In this document: in pieces, positions 53,840 through 62,011 of the stretch | Layout: each line of letters begins with the position of its first letter | How positions within the stretch are numbered: the stretch's first letter is position 1 | Translations under genes and position numbers: made by a program | Notes under the pieces: model-generated | What the model saw: the letters and a program-made list of their open reading frames with translations, nothing else | The model's database searches: none | Told to the model about the DNA's origin: nothing | Source: Acrocarpospora macrocephala | GTDB taxonomy: Bacteria; Actinomycetota; Actinomycetes; Streptosporangiales; Streptosporangiaceae | Assembly (NCBI RefSeq): GCF_009687865.1 | Contig: NZ_BLAE01000004.1 | Span: 62,001 to 126,000 of the forward strand | Length of the DNA stretch: 64,000 bases | Direction: 5' to 3'

Positions 53840-54871
53840 TCAGGCGGTGATCGCGAGGACGGTCGGATCGACGGGGTGTTTCAAGGGCTGTCCGGCCAAA
53901 GCGCGGGACACCTCGTCGGCGGCTGATTCGCCCAGTCTGTGGAGTTCGTTACCGAGCGCCCCGGCCACGTGCGGGGTCAGGACGACGTTGGGCAAATCCC
54001 ATAATGGCGAGTCCAATGGCGGGATTTCAGGGTCGGTCACGTCGAGTACGGCCGAAAGGCGGCCGGTGCGGAGTTCGGCGAGGAGGGCGGGTTCTTCCAC
54101 GAGGGAGCCTCGGGCGGTGTTGATGAGGGTCGCGCCGTCGGGCATCGAGGCCAGCAGGCGGGCGGTGACCAGGCCCCGGGTCTCCTCGGTGGCCGGAGCG
54201 TGGACGGAGACGACGTCACAGGTGGCGAACAGGTCGTCCAGGGTGACCAGGGTGGCGCCGAGATCTTTGGCGGTGGCGGCATCGACGTACGGGTCGGAGA
54301 GCAGGACCGTGAAGTCGAAAGGTCTCAGCAGGGTGAGGACGCGGCGGCCGATCTTGGAGGCGCCGAGCAGGCCCACCGTTCGGTGGTAGTTGCCGATGGT
54401 GAGGTTCCTGCGGGGAAGGTTGAGGTCGGCGCGGGTGGCGCGGTATTCGCGGGCGAGCGTGGGGACGGCTTTGCCGGCCAGGAGGATCATGGCCAGCGTG
54501 TACTCGGCGACGGGGACGGCGTTGGCGTCGGCGGCGGAGCTGACCGGAATGCCGCGGTCGAAGACGTCGAGGCTGAGGTGGCCTTTGACCGTTCCGGCGG
54601 CGTGAACGACGGCTCGCAATCTGGGCGCGTGCGCCAAAGCGGCGGAATCCAGTCGCGGGCTTCCCCAGCCGGTCAGGAGGACGTCCGCCGCGCGGAGGCG
54701 GTCACGCGACCGCGCGGACTGGAAGTCGATCAGCGGATCGGTCAGATCGATCTCGGCGACCGCTTGGAGGCGCTCCGCGATCGGGGGCGGGAACAAGCGC
54801 GGCGGGAGATCGGGGAACATCGCGAGTTCGACGCGCGTTTGGACCCGCGCGCCCGTCGTCAACGAGTCCAC
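53840..54871 (-). CDS. D-2-hydroxyacid dehydrogenase (NAD-dependent)
   Basis: About 343 residues. The NAD-binding domain shows VGLLGASKIGRRVL. Catalytic Arg is in NTARGSLVEE, Glu in DVTDPEIPP and His in LTPHVAGALGNE. The start is uncertain: a GTG at 54871 overlaps the aldehyde dehydrogenase end by 13 bases, a TTG at 54862 by 4. Reduces a 2-keto acid or oxidises a 2-hydroxy acid, and works in the same transcript as the aldehyde dehydrogenase, perhaps on a sugar-acid intermediate. Confidence 0.88.
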   Translation of the reverse strand: MDSLTTGARVQTRVELAMFPDLPPRLFPPPIAERLQAVAEIDLTDPLIDFQSARSRDRLRAADVLLTGWGSPRLDSAALAHAPRLRAVVHAAGTVKGHLSLDVFDRGIPVSSAADANAVPVAEYTLAMILLAGKAVPTLAREYRATRADLNLPRRNLTIGNYHRTVGLLGASKIGRRVLTLLRPFDFTVLLSDPYVDAATAKDLGATLVTLDDLFATCDVVSVHAPATEETRGLVTARLLASMPDGATLINTARGSLVEEPALLAELRTGRLSAVLDVTDPEIPPLDSPLWDLPNVVLTPHVAGALGNELHRLGESAADEVSRALAGQPLKHPVDPTVLAITA

Positions 54872-56265
54872 GAGGGAACGTCGAGGGGCGTGCGCTGGAC
54901 GCCGATCCACTGGCGGCGGGTGAAGCCGGGCATCTGGTTCTCCGCGCCGTGCCGGGCGTGGGCGTCGTTGACGTGGACCTCGCCCGCCTGGAGGCGCTCC
55001 GCGACGGTCATGCCGCGGATGAGGTCGGCGCTGAAGACCGAGTTCATCAACATCGGGTAGCCGTTGACGAGCGCGACGGCCTCCTCCTCGGAGTCGACCA
55101 CGGTGATCGGGATGACCGGGCCGAAGATCTCCTCGGTGAAGGCGGGCATGTCGGGCGTGACACCGGTGAGCACGGTCGGCCGGTAGAACAGGCCCTCGTA
55201 GGTGCCGCCGGTGGTCACCTTGGCGCCCTTGGCGATGGAGGGCTGCACGATCGTCTGGTGGACGCGGTCGCGCTGGGTCTCGCTGATCAGCGGGCCGAGA
55301 TCGACGTCCTCGCGGACGGGGTCGCCGACGCGGAGCGCCGCCACCCGTTGGGTCACCGTCTCGGCGTACCGGTCGGCGACGGAGCGCAGGACGATGTGGC
55401 GGCTGGCGCTGATGCAGGTCTGGCCCTGGAATTCGAGCGAGGCGATGAGCGCGCACGAGGCGGCCAGGTCGAGGTCGGCGTCGTCGAGGACGACGAAGGC
55501 GTTGGAGCCGCCGAGTTCGAGGCGGATCTGGCGCAGGTCGGTGGCGGCCGAGGCGGCGATGGCCAGGCCGACCTCGCGGGAGCCGGTGAAGTCGAGCAGG
55601 TCCAGGCCGCGGTGCTCGGCGAGCGCGTGGCCCGCGTCGGGTCCGTCGCCGGTGACCAGGTTGAACACGCCCGGCGGGAACCCGGCGTGGTGGGCGGCTT
55701 CGGCGAGGATCTGGCCGCCGAGGATGGGGGTGAGTTCGGCGGGTTTGAGGACGATGGTGTTGCCGAAGGCGAGGCCGGGGGCGACGGCGCGCATCGCGAG
55801 GTTGAGGGGATAGTTCCAGGGGGTGATGATGCCGATCACGCCCAGGGGGACCGCGCGGGAGAGGGAGAGCTTTCCCGCTTTGTACGGCTGGAGAATGTCG
55901 CCGGCGGACTGGGTGGCCTGAACCGAGGAGATGGCGAGCTGGCGCAGGCCCGCCGAGACCTCGTCCTCGGCTTTGGCGCGGACGCCGCCGGTTTCGCGCA
56001 TGCTGAGGTCGATCAGCTCGTCGTACCGGCCGCGGAGGTGCGCCGCGAAGCGGTCCAGATGCGCGGCGCGTTCCGGGGCGCTGAGGGCGGCCCAGCCCGG
56101 TTGGGCGGCGCGGGCGGCGGCGACGGCGCGATCGACGTCGGCGGGGGTGGCCTGGGCGTATTCGCCGATCTGCTCGCCGGTCGCCTTCTCGCGTACGGGG
56201 GCGGTGGTGGCCGGGGTGAAGGCGCCGTCGATGTAGAGCTTGCCGGAGGCGAGGGAGGCGGTCAT
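54859..56265 (-). CDS. NAD(P)-dependent aldehyde dehydrogenase
   Basis: 468 residues. Catalytic Glu250 (RLELGGSN) and Cys284 (GQTCIS), with ITPWNYPLNLA for cofactor binding. N-terminal LYIDGAF is typical of the soluble tetrameric class. Together with the downstream 2-hydroxyacid dehydrogenase and the divergent DUF2264 gene it suggests oxidation of a sugar-derived aldehyde. No signal peptide. Confidence 0.93.
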   Translation of the reverse strand: MTASLASGKLYIDGAFTPATTAPVREKATGEQIGEYAQATPADVDRAVAAARAAQPGWAALSAPERAAHLDRFAAHLRGRYDELIDLSMRETGGVRAKAEDEVSAGLRQLAISSVQATQSAGDILQPYKAGKLSLSRAVPLGVIGIITPWNYPLNLAMRAVAPGLAFGNTIVLKPAELTPILGGQILAEAAHHAGFPPGVFNLVTGDGPDAGHALAEHRGLDLLDFTGSREVGLAIAASAATDLRQIRLELGGSNAFVVLDDADLDLAASCALIASLEFQGQTCISASRHIVLRSVADRYAETVTQRVAALRVGDPVREDVDLGPLISETQRDRVHQTIVQPSIAKGAKVTTGGTYEGLFYRPTVLTGVTPDMPAFTEEIFGPVIPITVVDSEEEAVALVNGYPMLMNSVFSADLIRGMTVAERLQAGEVHVNDAHARHGAENQMPGFTRRQWIGVQRTPLDVPSWTR

Positions 56266-56283
56266 GGCGCAGATTCTAAACTT

Positions 56284-56424
56284 ACTCGTATGCCTAAAAT
56301 AAGGTCTTGACCACGGTTTTCTGGCCGACTACCGCGTCGATTTTTCCGGATATATCACGATCGAGGACCACGGGGCGTGTCGGGTGTGGCGACTTCTGAT
56401 GATACTTAAAACTAAGTCTTGACA
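56284..56424 (+). promoter_or_regulatory. Divergent control region of the aldehyde dehydrogenase and DUF2264 genes
   Basis: Two related A/T-rich blocks occur: CCTAAAATAAGGTCTTGACC (56293-56312) and CTTAAAACTAAGTCTTGACA (56405-56424). Each joins a small palindrome to a TTGAC -35-like box. The second contains AACTAAG, the inverse of the CTTAGTT core near the ROK gene, so ROK control of this transcript is plausible. Clear -10 boxes are not seen. Confidence 0.45.
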
Positions 56425-56491
56425 GCTCTGGTTCGGAGCGGCCACCCTTCCCGGTGAAGCGCATTCACCCACCGACCCCGGGGGACCCGCA

Positions 56492-58324
56492 GTGGAACGA
56501 TCGGCCTGGTCAGTAGCTCTGGAAGATCGCGGGGAGATGCGGGGGCTGGTGCGGGAGCTGGTGGCGCCGCTGCTTCCCCGGTTCAGTTCGGGGCGTGCCC
56601 GGCTGCGGCTCGGGGGCAACGCCGCGCACTATCCGGACGCGGCGGCCGAGCTGGAGTCGTTCGCCCGGCCGCTCTGGGGGCTGGCGCCGCTGGCGGCTGG
56701 CGGTGGGGCTTTCGAGCACTGGGATCTGTGGCGGGAAGGGCTCGCCAACGGCACCGATCCGGGGCATCCCGAGTATTGGGGGGCGGTCACCGACATCGAT
56801 CAGCGTTTGGTGGAGACCGCCGCCATCGGCCTCGCTCTGGCGCTCGCTCCCGAAACGATCTGGGATCCGCTCACGGGACGCCAGCGCGACGCCGTCGCCA
56901 CCTGGCTTCAGAACGCGATGACCGTCAAGGCTGTCGAGAACAACTGGCAGTTCTTTCCTGTGCTCGTCGGGCTTGGGCTGAAGCGGATCGGCGTCGAGGC
57001 GGCTCCGGTGGCGGAGCGGCTTGATCTGCTGGAGTCGTATGGGGTTGGAGCTGGTTGGTACAGCGATGGGCGTAATCCGCAGCGGGATTACTACATCCCG
57101 TTTGCGATGCACTACTACGCCCTGATCTACGCCGCTCTGGGGGACGATCCTGCCCGAGCCTGCCGTCTGAAGGAGCGCGCGGCCATGTTCGCGCATGACT
57201 TCCAGCACTGGTTCACCGCCGATGGCGCTGCCGTGCCGTACGGGCGGAGCATGACCTACCGCTTCGCTCAGGGGGCGTTCTGGGGCGCTCTCGCCTTCGC
57301 CGACGTGGAAGCTCTCCCGTGGGAGGTGGTCAAGGGCCACCTGCTTCGCCATGTGCGTTGGTGGCTTAGTCATCCGATCCAGGACGGGTCCGGACTTCTC
57401 ACGATTGGGTACGCGTATGCGCAGCCGCATCTCGCTGAGCAGTACAACGCGCCCGGGTCTCCGTACTGGGCGTTGAAGGCCTTTCTGCCCCTGGCCCTGC
57501 CCGAGACCCACGCGTTCTGGCAGGCCGGGGAGACCGCCGCGCCGCCCCTCCCGGTGACCAGCACCCAGCCGGATCCCGGCGTCACCCTGATGCGCTGCGA
57601 GGAAGGCCGCCAAGTGGTCATGCTGACCTCCAGCCAGCATCACAACTGGGTACGCCACGGCGCGGCCAAATACACGAAGTTCGCTTACTCGACCGCGTTC
57701 GGCTTCAGCGTTCCCGCGGGGACGTGGGGGTTGGAACAGGGCGCTTTCGACAGCACTCTCGCGCTGAGCGACGACGGCGACCATTGGCGGCCGTGCGAGA
57801 TCCCCCAGGATCCCTCGGCGCATGCCGGTCTTCACTACTTCCGGTGGAACCCCTGGCCGGATGTGGATATCGAAACGTGGCTCATCGCGTACGCGCCTTG
57901 GCATGTGCGGATCCACCGCGTCCGCTCGGACCGTACCCTGCAAACCGCCGAAGGAGCTTTCGCCCTGAACCGCGACGTGCGCTGCCACCGGACCGAGACA
58001 GGGCCAGGGCACGCCCGCCTGCTGTCCCCCGCCGGGCTCTGCCAGATCGAGGACCTCGCGCCGTCGCCCGCGCGCCGGGGAGAGCTCGTCGCGGCGCTCC
58101 CCGGCACCAACGTGATGGCCCCCCGGACGACGATCCCCACCCTGCTCGCCGAACTCGCGCCCGGCGAACACTGGCTGGCCTGTGCGGTGCTGGCCCTGTC
58201 CGACCCACCGGTGGAATGGGCGAATCCCCCCAGCCTGACCCACACCCTTGCCGAGCAGGACCCGGTGGCCGCACGCCTGATCCGGTCGCCGCCTTGGCTC
58301 AGCGACCGCGCGCCCGGCGGATGA
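56492..58324 (+). CDS. DUF2264 protein, GH154-like (beta-glucuronidase family)
   Basis: 610 residues, GTG start with GGGGGA upstream. The long N-terminal helical toroid shows WGLAPLAAGGGAFEHWDLW, NNWQFFPVLVGLGLKRIG, YSDGRNPQRDYYIPFAMHYY and YGRSMTYRFAQGAFWGAL, all hallmarks of DUF2264. The C-terminal half is a beta-sandwich. DUF2264 became glycoside hydrolase family 154, whose first known member is an exo-beta-glucuronidase. No signal peptide, so it should act on imported oligosaccharides. Substrate here is inferred. Confidence 0.88.
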   Translation: MERSAWSVALEDRGEMRGLVRELVAPLLPRFSSGRARLRLGGNAAHYPDAAAELESFARPLWGLAPLAAGGGAFEHWDLWREGLANGTDPGHPEYWGAVTDIDQRLVETAAIGLALALAPETIWDPLTGRQRDAVATWLQNAMTVKAVENNWQFFPVLVGLGLKRIGVEAAPVAERLDLLESYGVGAGWYSDGRNPQRDYYIPFAMHYYALIYAALGDDPARACRLKERAAMFAHDFQHWFTADGAAVPYGRSMTYRFAQGAFWGALAFADVEALPWEVVKGHLLRHVRWWLSHPIQDGSGLLTIGYAYAQPHLAEQYNAPGSPYWALKAFLPLALPETHAFWQAGETAAPPLPVTSTQPDPGVTLMRCEEGRQVVMLTSSQHHNWVRHGAAKYTKFAYSTAFGFSVPAGTWGLEQGAFDSTLALSDDGDHWRPCEIPQDPSAHAGLHYFRWNPWPDVDIETWLIAYAPWHVRIHRVRSDRTLQTAEGAFALNRDVRCHRTETGPGHARLLSPAGLCQIEDLAPSPARRGELVAALPGTNVMAPRTTIPTLLAELAPGEHWLACAVLALSDPPVEWANPPSLTHTLAEQDPVAARLIRSPPWLSDRAPGG

Positions 58325-58369
58325 CCTCCTCTGCCGTGAGCGGACGGACCTCGTGGGTGATGCGTGACG

Positions 58370-59047
58370 TCAATTCGCGTCCGAGTCGAGGAACGCACCC
58401 GCGACAGATGCGAAATCGTCAGGGGAATCCGTGTGAATGTTGTGGCCTGCGTCAATGATGACGAACTTCGCGTCAGGGATGATTTCGGCTACTTCCGCGA
58501 GGACCGCAGGGGGGATTAGGCCGCCGGATTCGCCGCCGCTGAGGACGAGCGTCGTGGCGGTGATGGCCGGCAGGCGATCCCACCACGCGGGGTCGGGGGC
58601 GCGAAGGCCGCGCCGGATCGGGTCGACCAGGCGCCAGTCGAAATCCACCGGTTCGTCGGGCTCGGGGAAGGAGTCCACGTGCACGGCCGGAGGGCGGCGG
58701 GGCGGGGCGGGTGGCTCTTCGAGGACCATGCGCCGGATCAGGGCCGGGTGCTCCTGCGCGATCCGGATGGCGATCGCGCCGCCCATCGAATGGCCGATCA
58801 GATCGATCTGATCGAATCCACGTTCTTTGATGAAGGCCACCACGTCCGCCACCATCAGATCGACGCTGTATTCGGCCGCGCGAGGGCTGCGGTCATGGCC
58901 TCGCGCGGCCAGGGCGAAGGTGTGCCGGTCAAGCCCGGAGACGAAGAAGTCCCAGGTTTCCGGACGGCTGGTCAGCCCGTGAAGCAGGAACAGCGGAATC
59001 CCTCCGGGCACGCCCCGCTCCACGTACGCAAGTTCGACGATGCTCAT
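58370..59047 (-). CDS. Alpha/beta hydrolase
   Basis: 225 residues with the nucleophile elbow GHSMGGAIA (about 96-104), oxyanion region FLLHGLTSRPETW and the terminal DAGHNIHTDSP carrying the catalytic His. Likely an esterase or lactonase; substrate not evident. It converges with the DUF2264 gene 45 bases away. Confidence 0.92.
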   Translation of the reverse strand: MSIVELAYVERGVPGGIPLFLLHGLTSRPETWDFFVSGLDRHTFALAARGHDRSPRAAEYSVDLMVADVVAFIKERGFDQIDLIGHSMGGAIAIRIAQEHPALIRRMVLEEPPAPPRRPPAVHVDSFPEPDEPVDFDWRLVDPIRRGLRAPDPAWWDRLPAITATTLVLSGGESGGLIPPAVLAEVAEIIPDAKFVIIDAGHNIHTDSPDDFASVAGAFLDSDAN

Positions 59048-59073
59048 ATCGAGCAGGCTAACGGGTGCCCAAA

Positions 59074-59388
59074 TCAGATATGCGGGGCCAGATCGGCCAG
59101 AATCATCCGCTTGGGCTTGGCGCCCTTGATCTGGTGGATGATCTCACCGTCGCGGTAGAGGTTGAGGGTCGGATAGCCGAGGACGTTGTAGCGCATCGCC
59201 ACCTCGGGATGGTCGTCGGCGTTGAGTTTGGCGATGATGAGGCGGTCGCCGTACTCGGCGTCGATCTCGTCCAGGATCGGGGCGAGCATCTTGCAGGGCG
59301 GGCACCAATCGGTCCAGAAGTCCACCAGGACGGGACGGTCGCTCTTCAGCACGTCCTCGTCGAAACTCTCCGTCGTCACTGTGATCAT
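59074..59388 (-). CDS. Thioredoxin with CPPC active site
   Basis: 104 residues, start at the ATG at 59388 with CAGGAG upstream. The redox site is WCPPC (28-32) instead of the usual WCGPC, then YNVLGYPTLNLYRDGE with the cis-Pro. The ATG overlaps the stop of the MerR gene, so regulator and thioredoxin are made together. Confidence 0.92.
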   Translation of the reverse strand: MITVTTESFDEDVLKSDRPVLVDFWTDWCPPCKMLAPILDEIDAEYGDRLIIAKLNADDHPEVAMRYNVLGYPTLNLYRDGEIIHQIKGAKPKRMILADLAPHI

Positions 59389-59759
59389 TGGGTTCTCCTG
59401 ATCGCGCATCCAGGGCAGGCCTGCTTCAGCTGAGTGGCGACCTCGGTCCTCCGGGCGACCAGCGCCTGGATCTCCGCGTCGATCTCGGCCAGCTTGCGCT
59501 GGTAGACGGCGACGGATTCCGGGCAGGCGTTCCCTGACGCGTGCCCGGCCCGCAGGCAGGCGACGAACGGCCGGGCGTCCTCAAGCGTGAACCCCACGGC
59601 CATCAGCGAACGAATCTGAGCGACCAGCCGGATATCGGCCTCGTCATACTCCCGATAGCCGTTCGCGGCCCGCCGAGCCAGGATCAGCCCCTGCTCCTCG
59701 TAATGCCGCAACGCCCGAGCACTCACCCCCGCCCGCCGCGCCAACTCCCCAATCCGCAT
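59385..59759 (-). CDS. MerR family regulator with C-terminal cysteines
   Basis: 124 residues: HTH (MRIGELARRAGVSARALRHY), a dimerisation helix, and Cys at 68, 79, 115 and 118, the last pair in ACPGCAIRR. The cysteines could bind a metal or form a redox switch, which fits coupling to a thioredoxin gene. Start at 59759 with GGAGGG upstream, rather than the GTG/ATG at 59795. Confidence 0.9.
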   Translation of the reverse strand: MRIGELARRAGVSARALRHYEEQGLILARRAANGYREYDEADIRLVAQIRSLMAVGFTLEDARPFVACLRAGHASGNACPESVAVYQRKLAEIDAEIQALVARRTEVATQLKQACPGCAIRRTQ

Positions 59760-59810
59760 CGACCCTCCACCAGCACCCACCACCGGCGGCAACACCCACC
59801 GGCCCTCCGA

Positions 59811-59841
59811 ACGTAAACGCTCACACCAACGTCAAGGTCAA
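59811..59841 (-). promoter_or_regulatory. MerR-type promoter with 19-base spacer
   Basis: On the minus strand TTGACC (59841-59836) is followed by 19 bases and TTACGT (59816-59811). The long spacer is the hallmark of promoters that MerR proteins activate by DNA twisting. It reads into merR-trx and implies autoregulation. The rest of the 361-base gap (59760-60120) shows no convincing gene. Confidence 0.45.
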
Positions 59842-60077
59842 GCCCCCACTTCCCACCACACACCGGCGGGAGATCGGCCGGGAGCGCCGAAACCGGCACG
59901 GACGCCACCTCCCGCACGTACCGGCGAGCGATGTCCGAGGGCCTTCCGCGACCATCCGTTCGTGAGGTCACGTGGGTAGCCGCACCGATATGCCGGTCTT
60001 GGCGCCACAAGGCCCATATAGGCACACGGAAATGCCTCGCGCGACGTCCACCTAATGACCGTGTCCGATGCCGCAGC

Positions 60078-60097
60078 GCCGGGTCCGTACGCCCGGC
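60078..60097 (-). terminator. Possible terminator of the aldehyde dehydrogenase gene
   Basis: GCCGGG (60078-60083) and CCCGGC (60092-60097) form a small hairpin 24 bases after the leftward stop; a second weaker stem (CCGCTT/AAGCGG) lies between it and the stop. No T-run. Confidence 0.4.
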
Positions 60098-60120
60098 ACC
60101 GCTTGTCGGACGTGAAGCGG

Positions 60121-61671
60121 CTAGGCGATGGCGCGGTCGGGGATGGTCGTGTAGTCGGGGAAGTTGCCGGGGAGGCGTTCGTCCTCGGGGCCCTGGGTGA
60201 CCGCGCGGACCAGGAGTTCGCCGCCGACGAACGCCCCGCGCCAGGAGCCGCCGAGGCCGCCGAAGAGCTCTTCGCGGTCGCCGCGGGAGCGTGGCTTGTT
60301 GAGGCCGACCTTGAAGGCGCGGACTTCGGTGGCGAGACGGCGAGCGGTGCGGGCGTCGTCGCAGGAGATGGTCGCGACCAGGGCGCCGTTGCTGGCGTTC
60401 ATCGCGGCCAGCAGTTCGGCCTCGGTGTCGACGAGCACGATCGTGTCCACGGGGCCGAAGGGTTCGGCGTGGAAGAGCGGCGAGGATCCGGGTGGGGTGA
60501 GGATCGCCACCGGTGCAAGGTATGCGGATATGTCCTGACCAGGAAGGAACCGGCCATCGTCGAGCGAGCCGCGGAACAACGGCACGCCGCCCTTGGCGAT
60601 GGCGTCGTCGATCTGATCGGTCAGATCCTTCACCTTGGCGTTGTTGATCAGCGGCCCGAAGTCGAGCTCGGGCAGCGGATCGTCCGGCGACTCCACCGCG
60701 AGCGGATGCCCGAACCGCACCCCCTGCACCGCGGGCAGATACGCCGCCACGAACTCATGGAACAACGACCGCTGCACCACGAACCGCGGATACGCGGTGC
60801 ACCGCTGCTTCGCGTAGTCGAACGTGGCGCGAATCTGCCGCGACAGGGTCTGCCAATCGCTGAAATCCCAGACCCCCCAGCAGTTGAGGCCCTCCTGCTC
60901 CAGCACGTGCCGCCGCCCGAGATCGGCCAGCGAGGTGGCGACCTGCCCACCCGCGTCCCGGCCTCCCACGAAGGAGACGCAGCCCAGCTCCTGCCCCCGC
61001 ACCAGCGCCGGCGAGAGTTCGGCCCCTCCCCCGCTGACCAGCGTCAACGGCACCCCCTCCCGCACGGCCAGCGCACAGGCCAGGGTGAGACAGGACAGCC
61101 CGCCGTCGGTCGGAGTCTTCGCGATGGCCGCGTTGCCCGCCAGCGCCTGCACGAGCATGGCGTGCATCAGCACGCTCATCGGATAGTTCCAGCTGGCGAT
61201 GTTGCTGACCGGCCCGGGCAACGGCACGCGCCCGGCGAGCATGCGCTCGATCTCCTCGACATACCACCGCACGCCCTCGATACAGCGATCCACGTCGGCG
61301 AGCGCGAGCCGCCACGGCTTGCCGATCTCCCACACCAGCAGCAGCGCCAGCAGCTCCCGATGCGCGGTCATCGAATCCAGCGCCGCGGTGACCCGCGCCT
61401 GCCGCTCGGCGAGCGGCATGTGCCGCCACTGCCGATGGTCGTCGAACGCGGCCCGCACGGCCCGCACCGCCGCCGACCGATCCAGCCGGGGCGGCCCCGC
61501 GATCGTCGTCCCGTCCACCGGCGTGACCCCCGGCACCGGCCTCCCGTCACGCTGCCAGATCCCGCCCCAGTGGTTGAGCACCCGGTCATCGTGAAACGCC
61601 TCCGGCGCCTCCGCGCAACACCGGCTGTACGCGTCCTGCCAGGACATACCCGGTTTGAGAACGAGCGGCAT
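60121..61671 (-). CDS. Atypical aldehyde dehydrogenase family protein
   Basis: 516 residues from the ATG at 61671 (GGAAG upstream). Catalytic Cys291 lies in QRCTAYPR. The region of the general base reads RHVLEQEGLN (Glu258, Glu260) in place of LELGG. The cofactor motif is NIASWNYPMS. The first 50 residues (FHDDRVLNHWGGIW) are not found in common classes. It is downstream of gcl and may oxidise or supply a small aldehyde such as glycolaldehyde or glyoxylate (inference). Confidence 0.87.
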   Translation of the reverse strand: MPLVLKPGMSWQDAYSRCCAEAPEAFHDDRVLNHWGGIWQRDGRPVPGVTPVDGTTIAGPPRLDRSAAVRAVRAAFDDHRQWRHMPLAERQARVTAALDSMTAHRELLALLLVWEIGKPWRLALADVDRCIEGVRWYVEEIERMLAGRVPLPGPVSNIASWNYPMSVLMHAMLVQALAGNAAIAKTPTDGGLSCLTLACALAVREGVPLTLVSGGGAELSPALVRGQELGCVSFVGGRDAGGQVATSLADLGRRHVLEQEGLNCWGVWDFSDWQTLSRQIRATFDYAKQRCTAYPRFVVQRSLFHEFVAAYLPAVQGVRFGHPLAVESPDDPLPELDFGPLINNAKVKDLTDQIDDAIAKGGVPLFRGSLDDGRFLPGQDISAYLAPVAILTPPGSSPLFHAEPFGPVDTIVLVDTEAELLAAMNASNGALVATISCDDARTARRLATEVRAFKVGLNKPRSRGDREELFGGLGGSWRGAFVGGELLVRAVTQGPEDERLPGNFPDYTTIPDRAIA

Positions 61672-61714
61672 CAGGTCTTCCTTTCCTACGGATATGCGGC
61701 GAACCGTCACCATG

Positions 61715-61746
61715 GACGGAAGGTCGATCGGACGGAAGGTCGATCG
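61715..61746. repeat. 16-base tandem repeat before the aldehyde dehydrogenase
   Basis: GACGGAAGGTCGATCG occurs twice without a gap (61715-61730, 61731-61746), about 45 bases before the leftward start at 61671. A duplicated regulator site is plausible. Confidence 0.5.
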
Positions 61747-61795
61747 GAGAGGCTGGTCAAAGTCGCCGGAGCGGTTTCAACCCTGAGTAGACGAT

Positions 61796-61833
61796 CTCTC
61801 CCGCTTCGGAGGGGTTCGGGGTAAGCGGGAGAG
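61796..61833 (-). terminator. Stem-loop between gcl and the aldehyde dehydrogenase
   Basis: CTCTCCCGCTT (61796-61806) pairs with AAGCGGGAGAG (61823-61833), 11 bp with a 16-base loop, in the 340-base gap after gcl. No T-run follows. Confidence 0.45.
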
Positions 61834-61838
61834 GCGGG

Positions 61839-61985
61839 CTAGAGCTGGTCCCCCGCCCCCCATCTCCCCGGGTGGGGCGACTTGTCGAACTTCTTGAAGC
61901 GCGGGGCCGAGCTCGTCGGTGCCCGGGATCGACGCGAGCAGCTGGGCCAGGCCCACCGATTCGCCGACCTCCAGGCCGGAGCTCG
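61839..61985 (-). pseudogene. Possible C-terminal gene remnant downstream of gcl
   Basis: On the minus strand one frame reads GESVGLAQLLASIPGTDELGP and another continues FKKFDKSPHPGRWGAGDQL to a TAG at 61839. Each half looks protein-like, and a one-base shift near 61900 would join them. No start codon or family is recognised. It may be a decayed gene tail or chance. Confidence 0.25.
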
Positions 61986-62011
61986 CCTCCGTCGGCCGGG
62001 GGCGTTGACGC

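Noticed and set aside
59723-60025. 100-codon minus-strand frame upstream of the MerR gene
   Set aside because: It covers the MerR start and its promoter, has no ribosome site, and turns into Gly/Arg-rich shadow sequence.
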